Source: Phycisphaerales bacterium Planc_01
Lineage (GTDB): Bacteria > Planctomycetota > Phycisphaerae > Sedimentisphaerales > Anaerobacaceae
Assembly: GCA_001603075.1 (NCBI GenBank)
Contig: LVBB01000121.1
Coordinates: forward strand, 1 to 64,000
Direction of reading: 5' to 3'
DNA: 64,000 bases
In this document: positions 34,422-43,157 of the stretch, one piece after another
Numbering within the stretch: the first letter of the stretch is position 1
Layout: every line of letters begins with the position of its first letter
Position numbers and translations under genes: made by a program
The notes under the pieces: model-generated
Seen by the model: the letters and a program-made list of their open reading frames with translations, nothing else
The model's database searches: none
Told to the model about the DNA's origin: nothing

Positions 34422-34469
34422 GAACGCACTTTCAAACGAGTCGATGCTCCTTACTACCGGCCCCAGGGA

Positions 34470-35477
34470 CTACTGGTTCTGGAGAACCTCGATCATGGCC
34501 GCAATGTTCTCCGCTTTGGCATCGCCGGGGATATCGTGTGACGGGGAGGCGATGTAGGCGCCGTGCTCACCCACCGCGTCGATCAGCCGGCGGACCTCGT
34601 CCCGGACCTGGCGAACCGTCCCGAAAGGCAGTGTCCGCTGGATGCTGATGCCGCCATAGAAGCTCAGTCTGGCGCCGAAGGTCTTCTTGACATCGAAGAC
34701 ATCCATCACCTCCGGCTGGAAGGGATTGAAGATATCGAGCCCGCACTCGATCAGGTCGGCGAAGAGTTCGTCCACCTTGCCACAGCAGTGAAGCATCGTG
34801 AACTTGCCCTTGCGTTTGACCGCCCGGCACATCGCCGCAAAGCGCGGCTTGATATACCGGCGCCACAGGTCCGGCCCCATGAGAACGCCCCGTTGGTGGC
34901 CCCAATCGTCGCCGAACCGAAAGATATCCACCTTGTCGGTACAGGCGTTCTCGATGATCGCCAGATTGAACTCCAGGATGCGGTCGAGCAGCACGCCGAT
35001 CCAGCGGTCGCCGGCGGCCATCGCCATCAGAACGTTCTCCATGCCCGCCAGAGTCCAGGCTCGCTCGAAGAGCGAAAAACCCAGACTGACCAGCACGGCC
35101 GTATCTCCGTGGGCGGGCACCGCGTCATCGAACCGTTCGTAGCGTCGAGGATCGTTCGGGTCGGGGAATTCGAAGTCCGAGACGTTGTCCGGCCTCACGA
35201 GCCGATTGCAGACGACGCCGATGTCCTTGTCGATGTGGCGGTCCCATTGCACCCCGAACTCATCCTGCCAGATGTGCGGGGCCACCTCGACGAATCGCGC
35301 GTCGGGCAGGTGCGGACGCAGCCAGGTGAAGCAGTTGCCCAGCTTGGATTCGAAATCCGGGTCGCCGTAGTACGCGGCCATCTTCTCGCGGGCCGGCGCC
35401 GTGAATCGGATGTCGTACGGGACCTTGTCCGGCTGGACGTGCGACAAGGCCGTCAGTACGCGTTCTCTGTCGTTCAC
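34470..35477 (-). CDS. Uroporphyrinogen-decarboxylase-family (MtaA/CmuA-like) protein
   Basis: The 335-residue protein starts with GTG and begins NDRERVLTALSHVQPDKVPYD, as in UroD-family methyltransferases. FTMLHCCGKVDELFADLIECG provides the H-x-C zinc-thiolate motif of MtaA/MtbA-type corrinoid:coenzyme methyltransferases, and IASPSHDIPGDAKAENI is the family C-terminal motif. True haem-pathway HemE lacks such a site and has a different arginine-rich N-terminus. It is expected to transfer a methyl group from or to a corrinoid protein, but no corrinoid protein gene is in the window. Neighbours are an epimerase-like gene (24 bases upstream) and DUF1638. Confidence 0.85.
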   Translation of the reverse strand: MNDRERVLTALSHVQPDKVPYDIRFTAPAREKMAAYYGDPDFESKLGNCFTWLRPHLPDARFVEVAPHIWQDEFGVQWDRHIDKDIGVVCNRLVRPDNVSDFEFPDPNDPRRYERFDDAVPAHGDTAVLVSLGFSLFERAWTLAGMENVLMAMAAGDRWIGVLLDRILEFNLAIIENACTDKVDIFRFGDDWGHQRGVLMGPDLWRRYIKPRFAAMCRAVKRKGKFTMLHCCGKVDELFADLIECGLDIFNPFQPEVMDVFDVKKTFGARLSFYGGISIQRTLPFGTVRQVRDEVRRLIDAVGEHGAYIASPSHDIPGDAKAENIAAMIEVLQNQ

Positions 35478-35501
35478 GCTCGTGTCCCCCGGAGCCGGGA
35501 C

Positions 35502-36461
35502 TCAGGCGGCAGCCTGTACGGCGGCTTTCATTTTGGCCAGGCCCTCTCGCGCGACGGCGAGCGGGTCCTTGTCCCAGTACACCTGACTGAACAACTCCAG
35601 CGACAGGACCGCCTCGCTGCCGTTGTCGCACAGATCGCGCAGGATCTGCGTCAGGGGTGCGATGCCGTCGCCGGGCATGACGCGGTCGCCGTCGCGGATC
35701 GTTTCGCGCGGCGGATTGGCCGGATAGTCGTTCAGGTGGAACACCTGAATCGTCCGACTGCTGATCGTCTTGAATCCGTGGAAGTCCGAGCCGCCCTTGT
35801 AGGTGTGGTACACATCGGGCAGCAGGCAGGCCTTGGGGTGGCCGCTCTCGATCACCACGAACATCGACTGGCCCAGCCGGTGCAGGTTCTTCGAAGGGCC
35901 CCAGACCTCCACCTGCGGCACGACGCCGGTCTGGTCGCCCAGTTCCAGCAGGGCCCGGTAGCGCTCGGCGGCCTTGAGCAAATCGAGTTCGGCCCCATCC
36001 GTCGCGCCGGCCGGCGGAGCGGCGATCCGCTTGCCCCCGATCTGGGCCAGCAGGTCCATCTCCCGTTTGACCTGCTCGACCGCCTCGGCCCGGATGGCGT
36101 CGTCATCGACGATCCAACGCGGGAAGGAAATCGCGCTCTCGACGGTCAGGCCCTTGTCTTCAATGCGTTTTCGGATGTCGCGGAGCGTGCCGCCGGAGCG
36201 GGTATACTCCTGAAGGCTCGAAACCCAGGGCTCGATCGCATCGTAACCCGCCTCGGCGGCCACGTCGATCTCCCTGGCCAGACCCAGCTTCTGGCCTCGA
36301 ATCGTACTGGTGTTCAGACAATAGCGGAAGCGACTGCCGTCCCCGGTCGGCAACGCCTGAGCCCCCGCAACGGCGGAAATCCGTCCACCTGCAAACAAAG
36401 CACCGGCGGCCAGGCCGGCGGCCCCCACGAGATCTCGACGTGAAATGTACCGTTGGCTCAT
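35502..36461 (-). CDS. Tat-exported sugar-phosphate isomerase/epimerase-like protein
   Basis: The ATG at 36461 gives 319 residues with a twin-arginine signal (SRRDLVGAAGLAAGALFAGG, from residue 7). The TIM barrel contains FRYCLNTSTIRGQ, GYDAIEPWVSSLQEY, VPQVEVWGPSKN, CLLPDVYHTYKGG, IQVFHLNDYPA and AVLSLELFSQVYW, with Glu, Asp, His and Glu in metal-site positions typical of the family. It lies second in the six-gene run, 26 bases after the phosphomutase. It is a distant paralogue of the proteins at 20661 and 12344; the sugar is unknown. Confidence 0.85.
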   Translation of the reverse strand: MSQRYISRRDLVGAAGLAAGALFAGGRISAVAGAQALPTGDGSRFRYCLNTSTIRGQKLGLAREIDVAAEAGYDAIEPWVSSLQEYTRSGGTLRDIRKRIEDKGLTVESAISFPRWIVDDDAIRAEAVEQVKREMDLLAQIGGKRIAAPPAGATDGAELDLLKAAERYRALLELGDQTGVVPQVEVWGPSKNLHRLGQSMFVVIESGHPKACLLPDVYHTYKGGSDFHGFKTISSRTIQVFHLNDYPANPPRETIRDGDRVMPGDGIAPLTQILRDLCDNGSEAVLSLELFSQVYWDKDPLAVAREGLAKMKAAVQAAA

Positions 36462-36487
36462 ACAGGTCTCCTCAGCGACGCTCCGAA

Positions 36488-37858
36488 TCAGTCGCGTGTG
36501 CCGAGCACTTCTTCGATTTCCGCCAGCTTCTCGTCCAGCATCTCCTGCGTCCGCGCCTCTACGTTCAGGCGAAGCAAAGGCTCGGTGTTGCTCGGCCGGC
36601 AGTTGAACCACCACTCCTTGAAGCCCACCGTCACGCCGTCGAGACGGTCGATCTGGCCGTCCCCGTACCGGCGGGCCAGTTCCTCCATCTTGGTCTGTTT
36701 GTCCTCGACCTTGAAGTTGATCTCCCCGCTGTTGGCGTAGCGGCGCAGCGGAGCGATCAGCTCGCTGATCGGCTTGTCGGCGTCATTGATCACGTTCAGC
36801 ACGTGGACCATCGTGATGGCGGCCGAGTCGGCGCAGAAGTTGTCGGCGTAATAGAAGTGGCCCGACAGCTCGCCTCCGAAGACGGCATGCGAATCGCGCA
36901 TCGCTTTCTTCATATAGGCGTGGCCGACCCGCTCGCGCCGGGGTGTTCCGCCGTGCTTGATGATCTCCTCCATCACGACCCGGCTGCTGCGAAGGTCGTA
37001 GACCACCGCCGACTTCGGCTTCTTCTGAAGGAAATACGGCACCATCAGGGCCGTGAGCAGGTCGCAACTGACGGTCTCGCCCGTCTCATCGACGAGCATC
37101 ATGCGGTCGGCGTCCCCGTCGAAGCACAGGCCGAAGTCGCATTTCTGCCGCTTGACCATCGCGCGGACCTGGGCGAGGTTCTTCTCCTTGAGCGGATCGG
37201 GGTCGTGTTTGAACTTGCCCGTATGCTCGAAGTTGATCTCCATGATCTCGACGGGGCCGTCGCCGAAGAGCAGGGGCAGGGCCTTGCCCGCCATGCCGTT
37301 GGAGGCATCGACCGCGATCTTCTTCTCCTTCAGGCCGGGCCGCAGGAACTGGAGCACGTGCTGCTTGTACTCGGCGCCCAGATCCTGTTCTCGGAACGAG
37401 CCGGTGGGGTTGCCCTTGGTGTGGGGCATGGCCATCGCCAGATGCTGGATGTCCTTGAGCCCGGTGTCGCCGCCGATCGGAACGGCGCCGCGACCGGAGA
37501 TCTTGAATCCGTTGTATTTGGCCGGGTTGTGTGAGGCGGTCACCTGCACGCCTCCGCATGTCTTGAGATGATTGATCGCAAAGTACATCTGGGGGGTATC
37601 GATCATCCCGATGTCGATCACACCGACGCCCGCCGAGCGAATGCCCTCGATCAGCGCCTTGGCGAGGGGCTCGCTGTGGGTCCGCATGTCCCGGCCGACG
37701 CAGATCATGTTGGCCCCGACCTGGCCCCGCTCGTAACCGGTCATCAGCGACGGCAGAAACCGCGCCGTCGCGCAGCCGATCTTCCACGCATCTTCTTCGT
37801 TGAGTTGATCGGGGTGAATGCCCCGGATATCGTACGCCTTGAAAATCTGCGGATCCAT
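36488..37858 (-). CDS. Phosphomannomutase/phosphoglucomutase
   Basis: The ATG at 37858, with AAAGGAG upstream, gives 456 residues. The four-domain hexose-phosphate mutase signature is complete. It starts IFKAYDIRGIHP, carries the phosphoserine loop TASHNPAKYNG, the magnesium loop FDGDADRMML, the sugar loop GGELSGHFYY and the phosphate-binding loop NCRPSNTEPLLRL. It interconverts hexose 6- and 1-phosphates, feeding nucleotide-sugar synthesis or glycogen. It heads the six-gene run and has a clear promoter. Confidence 0.93.
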   Translation of the reverse strand: MDPQIFKAYDIRGIHPDQLNEEDAWKIGCATARFLPSLMTGYERGQVGANMICVGRDMRTHSEPLAKALIEGIRSAGVGVIDIGMIDTPQMYFAINHLKTCGGVQVTASHNPAKYNGFKISGRGAVPIGGDTGLKDIQHLAMAMPHTKGNPTGSFREQDLGAEYKQHVLQFLRPGLKEKKIAVDASNGMAGKALPLLFGDGPVEIMEINFEHTGKFKHDPDPLKEKNLAQVRAMVKRQKCDFGLCFDGDADRMMLVDETGETVSCDLLTALMVPYFLQKKPKSAVVYDLRSSRVVMEEIIKHGGTPRRERVGHAYMKKAMRDSHAVFGGELSGHFYYADNFCADSAAITMVHVLNVINDADKPISELIAPLRRYANSGEINFKVEDKQTKMEELARRYGDGQIDRLDGVTVGFKEWWFNCRPSNTEPLLRLNVEARTQEMLDEKLAEIEEVLGTRD

Positions 37859-37912
37859 ACAGCCAACTCCTTTGGTCTTGCGATGCCAGTAAACCATCCG
37901 GTCGCCCATCCG

Positions 37913-37932
37913 ACCGCCCCATAGAGGGCGGT
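37913..37932 (-). promoter_or_regulatory. Hairpin at the start of the phosphomutase leader
   Basis: ACCGCCC and GGGCGGT form a perfect 7-base-pair stem with a 6-base loop directly at the predicted transcription start. It may stabilise the mRNA 5' end or be a regulator site. Confidence 0.35.
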
Positions 37933-37934
37933 TC

Positions 37935-37964
37935 ATCATACCCGGCCCGAACGCAGGGTGTCAA
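37935..37964 (-). promoter_or_regulatory. Promoter of the six-gene phosphomutase operon
   Basis: On the minus strand a perfect TTGACA (37964-37959), 18 bases and TATGAT (37940-37935). No other convincing promoter was seen before mntP at 32125. Confidence 0.65.
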
Positions 37965-38078
37965 CCGCCGAGCGCAATGGATATCGAGGTATCGACGCCG
38001 ATCGGCCGGATCGATCGCACGAATCGGTATCGAGCAGGGAAAAGTCCGGCGAAGGCCGGCATTGGGCCGGGCAATCGC

Positions 38079-38107
38079 TTGACGCGACGGTACAGTGCCT
38101 GTATCAA
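38079..38107 (+). promoter_or_regulatory. Promoter of the SPOR/WD40 gene, near-leaderless
   Basis: TTGACG (38079-38084), 17 bases and TATCAA (38102-38107). The ATG at 38115 is seven bases after the -10 box, so the mRNA should start on or one base before it. Confidence 0.5.
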
Positions 38108-38114
38108 CACGGGC

Positions 38115-39191
38115 ATGCGACTGCAAGAACACAAGCCGGAGTGCCACCCACATCCAGCCGGCGCCCATCGACGATGCCGCGACCGAACGATTGCGATCGC
38201 GGTCATCGGCCTGATGGCATCGCTTTGTCCGACCCTGGTCGGCGCGCAGGGCCCGGATGTCTCCGACGCGGCGGAGGCCGGGCGGCGTTACACCGTCCAG
38301 ATTCAGTCGGTCCCGCCCGCTCGGATCGACCATGCGCTCCGGACATACGAGGATCTGAAGGCCAAGGGCCATCTCGTCTACTACGGCCATGCGTACGTAC
38401 ACGAAAGGGTATACATCCGGCTGCGAGCCGGGTTCTTCGGCGATCGCGACGCCGCGGAGGCCTATGCGGACACGCTGCGTCAGAAGGAAGGATTCGACGG
38501 TTTCGTCACACAAGCCAACCTCGCCGTGGCATCGTTCGGCGAAGCCTTCGATATCGTCACCACGTCCAACGATCTCTGGCTCCTGGCGCGGGGATCGGTG
38601 CGACTGCTGTACCATTTCGACAGCATCGAGGCGGCCGCCACATGTTCGGCCGTCGCGATCTGCCCGGCCGGACGGACCGTTGCCTTCGCCTGTGACAACA
38701 GGATCCTCAGGATCGACCTCGACAGCAGCGCCGCAACCACACTGGCGAAGGGACAGAGCGAAGACGCCCTGTTCCGCTGCGCCCTGGCCTGGTCGCCCGA
38801 CGGACGCCAGATCGCCTATCTCGACAGGGTCGGATGGGAGTTGCCGACAAGGCTCTGGATCATGCGATCCGACGGAGACGCAAACCGCTGTCTGGCCGGT
38901 GACGACACCGGGCGGACACGCGTCAAGAGCTTCCGGTGGCATCCATACAGGGATGAACTCTTCTATGTCAGCGGTCCGACGCACGGTACCGTCTCGGTCG
39001 GGGGCAGCCTGTACCGGGTGAACCTCCAGGGACGACGGCAGCTTGTCGCGTCCGCCTGTGTCGCTGGACATACGGAGGTGTGCCCTCAGTTCCATATCGC
39101 CGGTAGCGAGATCCACTACCGAATAGCGCACTTCGACCCGGACTATCAGGAAATCGCGTATACGACGCAGACGGCCCCCCTCGACCCATAG
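38115..39191 (+). CDS. Exported SPOR-like and WD40/PD40 beta-propeller protein
   Basis: The 358-residue product has a charged N-terminus, a hydrophobic segment (IAIAVIGLMASLCPTLVGA) ending near residue 45, and a SPOR-like domain (YTVQIQSVPPARIDHALRTY ... FFGDRDAAEAYADTLRQKEG) at about 57-125. SPOR domains bind denuded peptidoglycan at division sites. The rest forms TolB-like PD40 blades, for example LAWSPDGRQIAYLDR. It is probably periplasmic and cell-wall associated. The start is supported by the promoter placement, and no ribosome site is seen. Confidence 0.75.
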   Translation: MRLQEHKPECHPHPAGAHRRCRDRTIAIAVIGLMASLCPTLVGAQGPDVSDAAEAGRRYTVQIQSVPPARIDHALRTYEDLKAKGHLVYYGHAYVHERVYIRLRAGFFGDRDAAEAYADTLRQKEGFDGFVTQANLAVASFGEAFDIVTTSNDLWLLARGSVRLLYHFDSIEAAATCSAVAICPAGRTVAFACDNRILRIDLDSSAATTLAKGQSEDALFRCALAWSPDGRQIAYLDRVGWELPTRLWIMRSDGDANRCLAGDDTGRTRVKSFRWHPYRDELFYVSGPTHGTVSVGGSLYRVNLQGRRQLVASACVAGHTEVCPQFHIAGSEIHYRIAHFDPDYQEIAYTTQTAPLDP

Positions 39192-39504
39192 CTGCAGGCC
39201 CCCCGCCCTTGACCCGAGAAAGGTCCTTCTTGCGTTGCCTTGGGCAAAGCGGTATGCTGACAGTCAAGGAAGGTTGGCTCGGTCAAAGGTGTGCGCCGGC
39301 GGTCTACTGAACCGGCACCACCCGCCTGCGTACAGGTCACATCGGCGTACGACGGGACCGGGCCCGATGGACCGATGATCCCGAGTACCTGAAGTCGCTC
39401 GTGCGCCGGACTCTGCGCTCCACACAGAGCGGGCCGCGCGAGGAGACGGTATGGGCAACAAAGAACGCATCTTACAAACCAGGCATGAATGAGGAGGTCA
39501 GAGA
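39192..39504 (+). other. Long leader / intergenic region
   Basis: The 313 bases before the next gene contain a possible promoter (TTGCGT at 39230-39235, 17 bases, TATGCT at 39253-39258), which would leave a 250-base leader. I see no coding potential and no recognised riboswitch. AGGAGG lies just before the ATG at 39505. Confidence 0.4.
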
Positions 39505-40842
39505 ATGGAACGACGAAAGATAGTAGCGGCAGGACTGGTCCTGCTGGCGGCGTTGTCGGCCCACGGCGCCGTGCCGGCCACACTGCCGGAGACGGCGGCC
39601 CAATTCACCCCGGCGTCCCCGACCTCGGCCGACACGCTGGCCCTGACGCTTTCGGGCACATGGCCGAATTCGTGCGTACCCCAGACGTTCCGGGTCCTGG
39701 TCGTTTCCGGTGACAGCCTCTGGATCGACCTGCTGCTGCCCGGCTGGGACCTCGGCAGCGATTGTGAACCGTTGATGTGCCTGCAGGTGCTATCACCGTG
39801 GCAACTGACCGGGCCCGTGCCGGCCCTCCCGCCCGGATCGTATGACGTGTTCCTCCGCGCGGTGGACTGCGAGGAGGCGGGCGAGTATGTGCAGATCGGG
39901 GTCCTTCCGGTGGCCCCCGGCGTCGATGGCGCTCTTTCCGAGCGTTTCGCCCCCGGCGAACGCATCGTGCTGCTGGAGGACGATCCGTTCGGTGGCTTCG
40001 GGCTCAAGGCCGGACAGGCAGGCACGGTGATCTGCTGTGACAGCGAAGACTGTTCCGGCAATATTCTCGTCAGTTGGGATCTGTGGACCAACGGCAAGCT
40101 CGAACCGGTCCCGTGCGCCAACGCCGCCGAAACCCTGTATCCGGCGAATTCGGCGATCTGGATGGATCCCGAACAGGTCCGCCTCGGCCGACACTTCAAT
40201 CAGTGCGGCACCATTCGAAAGGGTCTGCAAGGCTGCGTCCATTTCGAGGCCGACGACGGCAAGACGTACAACGTGATCGCATCCGGCGAGATGTATTCGA
40301 CGCTGGACAGCGGCGGGGCCGTGGCGTTCGACGGGCGGGTCCGCGTGCGAGGCCTGCTGAACACCACACCGCCGAGGCCGGATGAGCTGAGGCTCTGCCT
40401 GCAGCAGGATGGCGACATCTTCCATCCGACGATTTCCCTCTGTCCTCAGGCCGGCCCTGCTCCCGACCCCGATCCCAAGCCGGACCCCGATCCGGAACCC
40501 AAGCCCGATCCCGAGCCGACACCTGGACCGGACAGCATCCTGATCAATATCGGCGGCAGTCCCCTGCTGCTCCAGCAGGTTCCGATGTCCTCCGGCTCAT
40601 ACGCCGGATGCGCCGATATCACCGTCCAGTTGAACTTCCAGGCGCAGCTCTCGGTCGAGATCACCCCCGCCGACGGCGTGGGCGGAACCTGGACGGGCAC
40701 GTTGAATCCCGACATCGTCGGACCGGGCGAAGTGACCACGGAACTGTGCATTGAGGTCGTCGGCCTCAATATCGGCGCGATTGGACCCGGAAAGGACATA
40801 CAGGTCGCCACGGTCACATTGATGGCGGCGCCTGCCTTCTGA
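39505..40842 (+). CDS. Secreted protein of unknown function with Asp/Pro-rich linker
   Basis: The 445-residue protein has a signal peptide (1-22, ending SAHGAVPA). A cysteine-containing N-terminal region of about 290 residues includes ERIVLLEDDPFGGFGLKAGQ, SH3-like in appearance, and pairs such as ICCDSEDCSG. A 25-residue linker of alternating Asp-Pro, Lys-Pro and Glu-Pro then leads to a beta-rich C-terminal domain of about 90 residues (ILINIGGSPLLLQQVPMSSG). I recognise no family. The linker resembles those joining modules of surface proteins. Confidence 0.7.
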   Translation: MERRKIVAAGLVLLAALSAHGAVPATLPETAAQFTPASPTSADTLALTLSGTWPNSCVPQTFRVLVVSGDSLWIDLLLPGWDLGSDCEPLMCLQVLSPWQLTGPVPALPPGSYDVFLRAVDCEEAGEYVQIGVLPVAPGVDGALSERFAPGERIVLLEDDPFGGFGLKAGQAGTVICCDSEDCSGNILVSWDLWTNGKLEPVPCANAAETLYPANSAIWMDPEQVRLGRHFNQCGTIRKGLQGCVHFEADDGKTYNVIASGEMYSTLDSGGAVAFDGRVRVRGLLNTTPPRPDELRLCLQQDGDIFHPTISLCPQAGPAPDPDPKPDPDPEPKPDPEPTPGPDSILINIGGSPLLLQQVPMSSGSYAGCADITVQLNFQAQLSVEITPADGVGGTWTGTLNPDIVGPGEVTTELCIEVVGLNIGAIGPGKDIQVATVTLMAAPAF

Positions 40843-40869
40843 CATCGACGCGAACGGAGATGAGCGGCG

Positions 40870-40907
40870 GCATTTCACGGCTCGACACACATCGGGCTGT
40901 GAAATGC
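40870..40907 (+). terminator. Stem-loop after the secreted-protein gene
   Basis: GCATTTCAC (40870-40878) and GTGAAATGC (40899-40907) form a perfect 9-base-pair stem 28 bases after the stop codon. There is no T-run, so it may be a processing or factor-dependent terminator hairpin. Confidence 0.45.
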
Positions 40908-40971
40908 TGCTGCCACGCGCGCTTCACGCGATGCGGCGACCGACACCTTGACGATCAGGGATGACCCCAAG

Positions 40972-41781
40972 ATGCGCGAAACCGCGATTGACGCTCTGGT
41001 ATTCGATCTCGATGACACGTTGGTGGTGGAGAAGGAGTCGGCGGCCGCCGCCTTTCTGCATGCGTGCCAACTGGCCGCCGAGCGCTGCGGTCTTGACCCG
41101 GCTGCCCTGCACTCTGCCGTAAAAGAGACGTGTAGCAATCTCTGGCACCATCAGAGCCCCGCCCGCGCCTATGCCGTCGAGGTGGGCATCAGTTCGTGGG
41201 AAGCCCTCTGGTCGCGATTCGAAGGCGAGCGTGAGGACCTCGCGCTGCTACGCAACTGGGCGCCGAGCTACCGACGCGATTCGTGGCGGAACGCGCTGCG
41301 TCTCCACGGCGTCGATGACGTTGATCTGGCCGCCGAACTGGCGAACGCCTTCATCGCGCATCGACGCGCCCATCACGTCGTGTACGACGACGTTCGCCCT
41401 GCGCTGGAGCGACTGTGCGGGCGATACCGCATGGCCCTGCTGACCAATGGAGCCTCAGACCTCCAGCGGGAGAAGATCGCGGGGGCGGGACTGGCCCCCT
41501 ACTTCCATGAGATCCTTGTTGCGGCCGATATCGGCATTGCCAAGCCGGACCCGCGCACCTTCCGCGCCCTGCTCACGCGTCTGGGAATCGAACCGCAGGC
41601 TGCCGTGATGCTCGGTGACAGCCAGAGCAGGGACATCCAGGGCGCTGCGGCCATCGGGATGCGCACTGTCTGGGTCAATCGCGCGGGCGTCCCGCGCCGC
41701 GACGGGGTCGCGTGCGATCTCGAAGTGGCCAATCTCACCGAATGTGTCGAATGGATCACCGCCCAGGCCGCCGTGTGTTGA
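40972..41781 (+). CDS. HAD-superfamily hydrolase
   Basis: From the ATG at 40972 the protein has 269 residues. The four HAD motifs are present: DLDDTLV with the nucleophile and acid/base aspartates, LLTNG, the lysine in IGIAKPDPRTF, and MLGDSQSRDIQGA. A helical C1 cap lies between motifs I and II. The family removes phosphate from small metabolites; the GIAKPDPR.F type resembles haloacid dehalogenase/phosphoglycolate phosphatase-like enzymes. A TTG eight codons upstream is an alternative start, and neither start has a strong ribosome site. Confidence 0.88.
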   Translation: MRETAIDALVFDLDDTLVVEKESAAAAFLHACQLAAERCGLDPAALHSAVKETCSNLWHHQSPARAYAVEVGISSWEALWSRFEGEREDLALLRNWAPSYRRDSWRNALRLHGVDDVDLAAELANAFIAHRRAHHVVYDDVRPALERLCGRYRMALLTNGASDLQREKIAGAGLAPYFHEILVAADIGIAKPDPRTFRALLTRLGIEPQAAVMLGDSQSRDIQGAAAIGMRTVWVNRAGVPRRDGVACDLEVANLTECVEWITAQAAVC

Positions 41782-41855
41782 CAGCCATCGCAAGGCCTTC
41801 CTATCATGGGCAGGTCGGAAGAGATTGTGCCGTGTGTTGTGAAGGAGAAGCCGGA

Positions 41856-43151
41856 ATGAAACGGTTGCACTTTCTTGAGGGCAGACGCCTGTTGGCGAGT
41901 GTCGTCATACTGCTGCTGATGGGCGGCTATGCCTTTGCCGGACAACCATCTGTCGAGGATGGCCTGATCGCTTCACCCGAGCCGGACTGGCCCCAGTGGC
42001 GGGGTCCGCGCCGGGACGGCATCTGCGAGGAAACGGGCCTGCTGGCACAGTGGCCTGAGGGCGGGCCAAAGCGTCTCTGGACCATCGACGGACTCGGCAA
42101 AGGCTGGTCCAGCCCGATCATCGTGCGCGATCGCCTCTACATCACGGGCGACGTGGGCGAAGACCTGGTGATCTTCGCCTTTACGCTGGACGGCACTTCG
42201 GTATGGCGCACCACCAACGGGGCCTATTGGAAGAACCCGTACCCCGGCGGGCGCGCGTGCGGCACGTACTCCGAGGGCCGGCTGTACCATATGAACGCGC
42301 ACGGCCGCGTGGCGTGTCTCGACGCCGCATCGGGCAAGGAACTGTGGGCAGTGAACGTGCTGGATCGCTTCGAGGGCAAGAACATCACGTGGGCGATGAG
42401 CGAGTGCCTGCTCGTCGACGGCGCGAATGTCATCGTCACCGTCAGCGGCAAAAGAGCCCTGATGGCGGCACTGGACAAGCGAACGGGCAAAACAGTCTGG
42501 ACCACGCCACCGCTCGAAGACGACGCCGTCTCGCACAGCTCGCCGATCCTGGTGCGTCACGGCGGACGCAGGCAGATCATCAACTGCTCGGCCGCCCACG
42601 GCTTCGGCGTCGACGCCGACACGGGCGAGTTGCTCTGGACGGTGCCGGTGAAGAACCGCTACGGCACCAACGTCTCGACGCCGATCTATGGCTCGGGCCG
42701 TGTCTTCTTCATGACGCCCTACGATTCACTGGGCCGGCAGTATCAGCTCGTCGGCGAGGAAACCGCCTTTGAGGCCAGACTGACGTGGCAGTCCTTCATC
42801 GACGCCGTCACGGGCTGTGGCGTCCTCGTCGACGGCGTCCTCTACGCCGCCGGCTACACCCGGCCCAAGTGGTGGTTCGGATTCGACTGGAACACGGGCG
42901 CGACAAGATATGAGATGGAGGATTTCACCACAGGCGCCGCCATCTACGCCGACGGGCGACTGTACATCCTCGACGAACAAGGCAACGTCGGCCTGATCCG
43001 ACCAACACCCGACGGCCTCGACATCGTCGGGCGGTTCAGCCTGACCGAGAAACGCACGCGCGACGCCTGGGCCCATCCGGTTCTGCTCGACGGCCGGCTC
43101 TATCTGCGCTATCACGACACGCTGTCGTGCTACGACGTGCGACAGCCGTGA
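41856..43151 (+). CDS. Secreted PQQ-like beta-propeller protein
   Basis: The ATG at 41856 follows GAAGGAG and gives 431 residues. A signal peptide (about 1-28, LLASVVILLLMGGYAFA) leads to PDWPQWRGPRRDGICEETG and repeated propeller blades such as GRVACLDAASGKELWAVN and RALMAALDKRTGKTVWTT. It is a paralogue of the protein at 2074. Catalytic residues of quinoprotein dehydrogenases are not evident. The gene ends six bases before the convergent sugar transporter gene. Confidence 0.85.
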   Translation: MKRLHFLEGRRLLASVVILLLMGGYAFAGQPSVEDGLIASPEPDWPQWRGPRRDGICEETGLLAQWPEGGPKRLWTIDGLGKGWSSPIIVRDRLYITGDVGEDLVIFAFTLDGTSVWRTTNGAYWKNPYPGGRACGTYSEGRLYHMNAHGRVACLDAASGKELWAVNVLDRFEGKNITWAMSECLLVDGANVIVTVSGKRALMAALDKRTGKTVWTTPPLEDDAVSHSSPILVRHGGRRQIINCSAAHGFGVDADTGELLWTVPVKNRYGTNVSTPIYGSGRVFFMTPYDSLGRQYQLVGEETAFEARLTWQSFIDAVTGCGVLVDGVLYAAGYTRPKWWFGFDWNTGATRYEMEDFTTGAAIYADGRLYILDEQGNVGLIRPTPDGLDIVGRFSLTEKRTRDAWAHPVLLDGRLYLRYHDTLSCYDVRQP

Positions 43152-43157
43152 CAGGCG

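Noticed and set aside
34563-36443. A 626-codon open frame opposite the UroD-like and epimerase-like genes
   Set aside because: Antisense shadow covering two well-defined genes and the gap between them.
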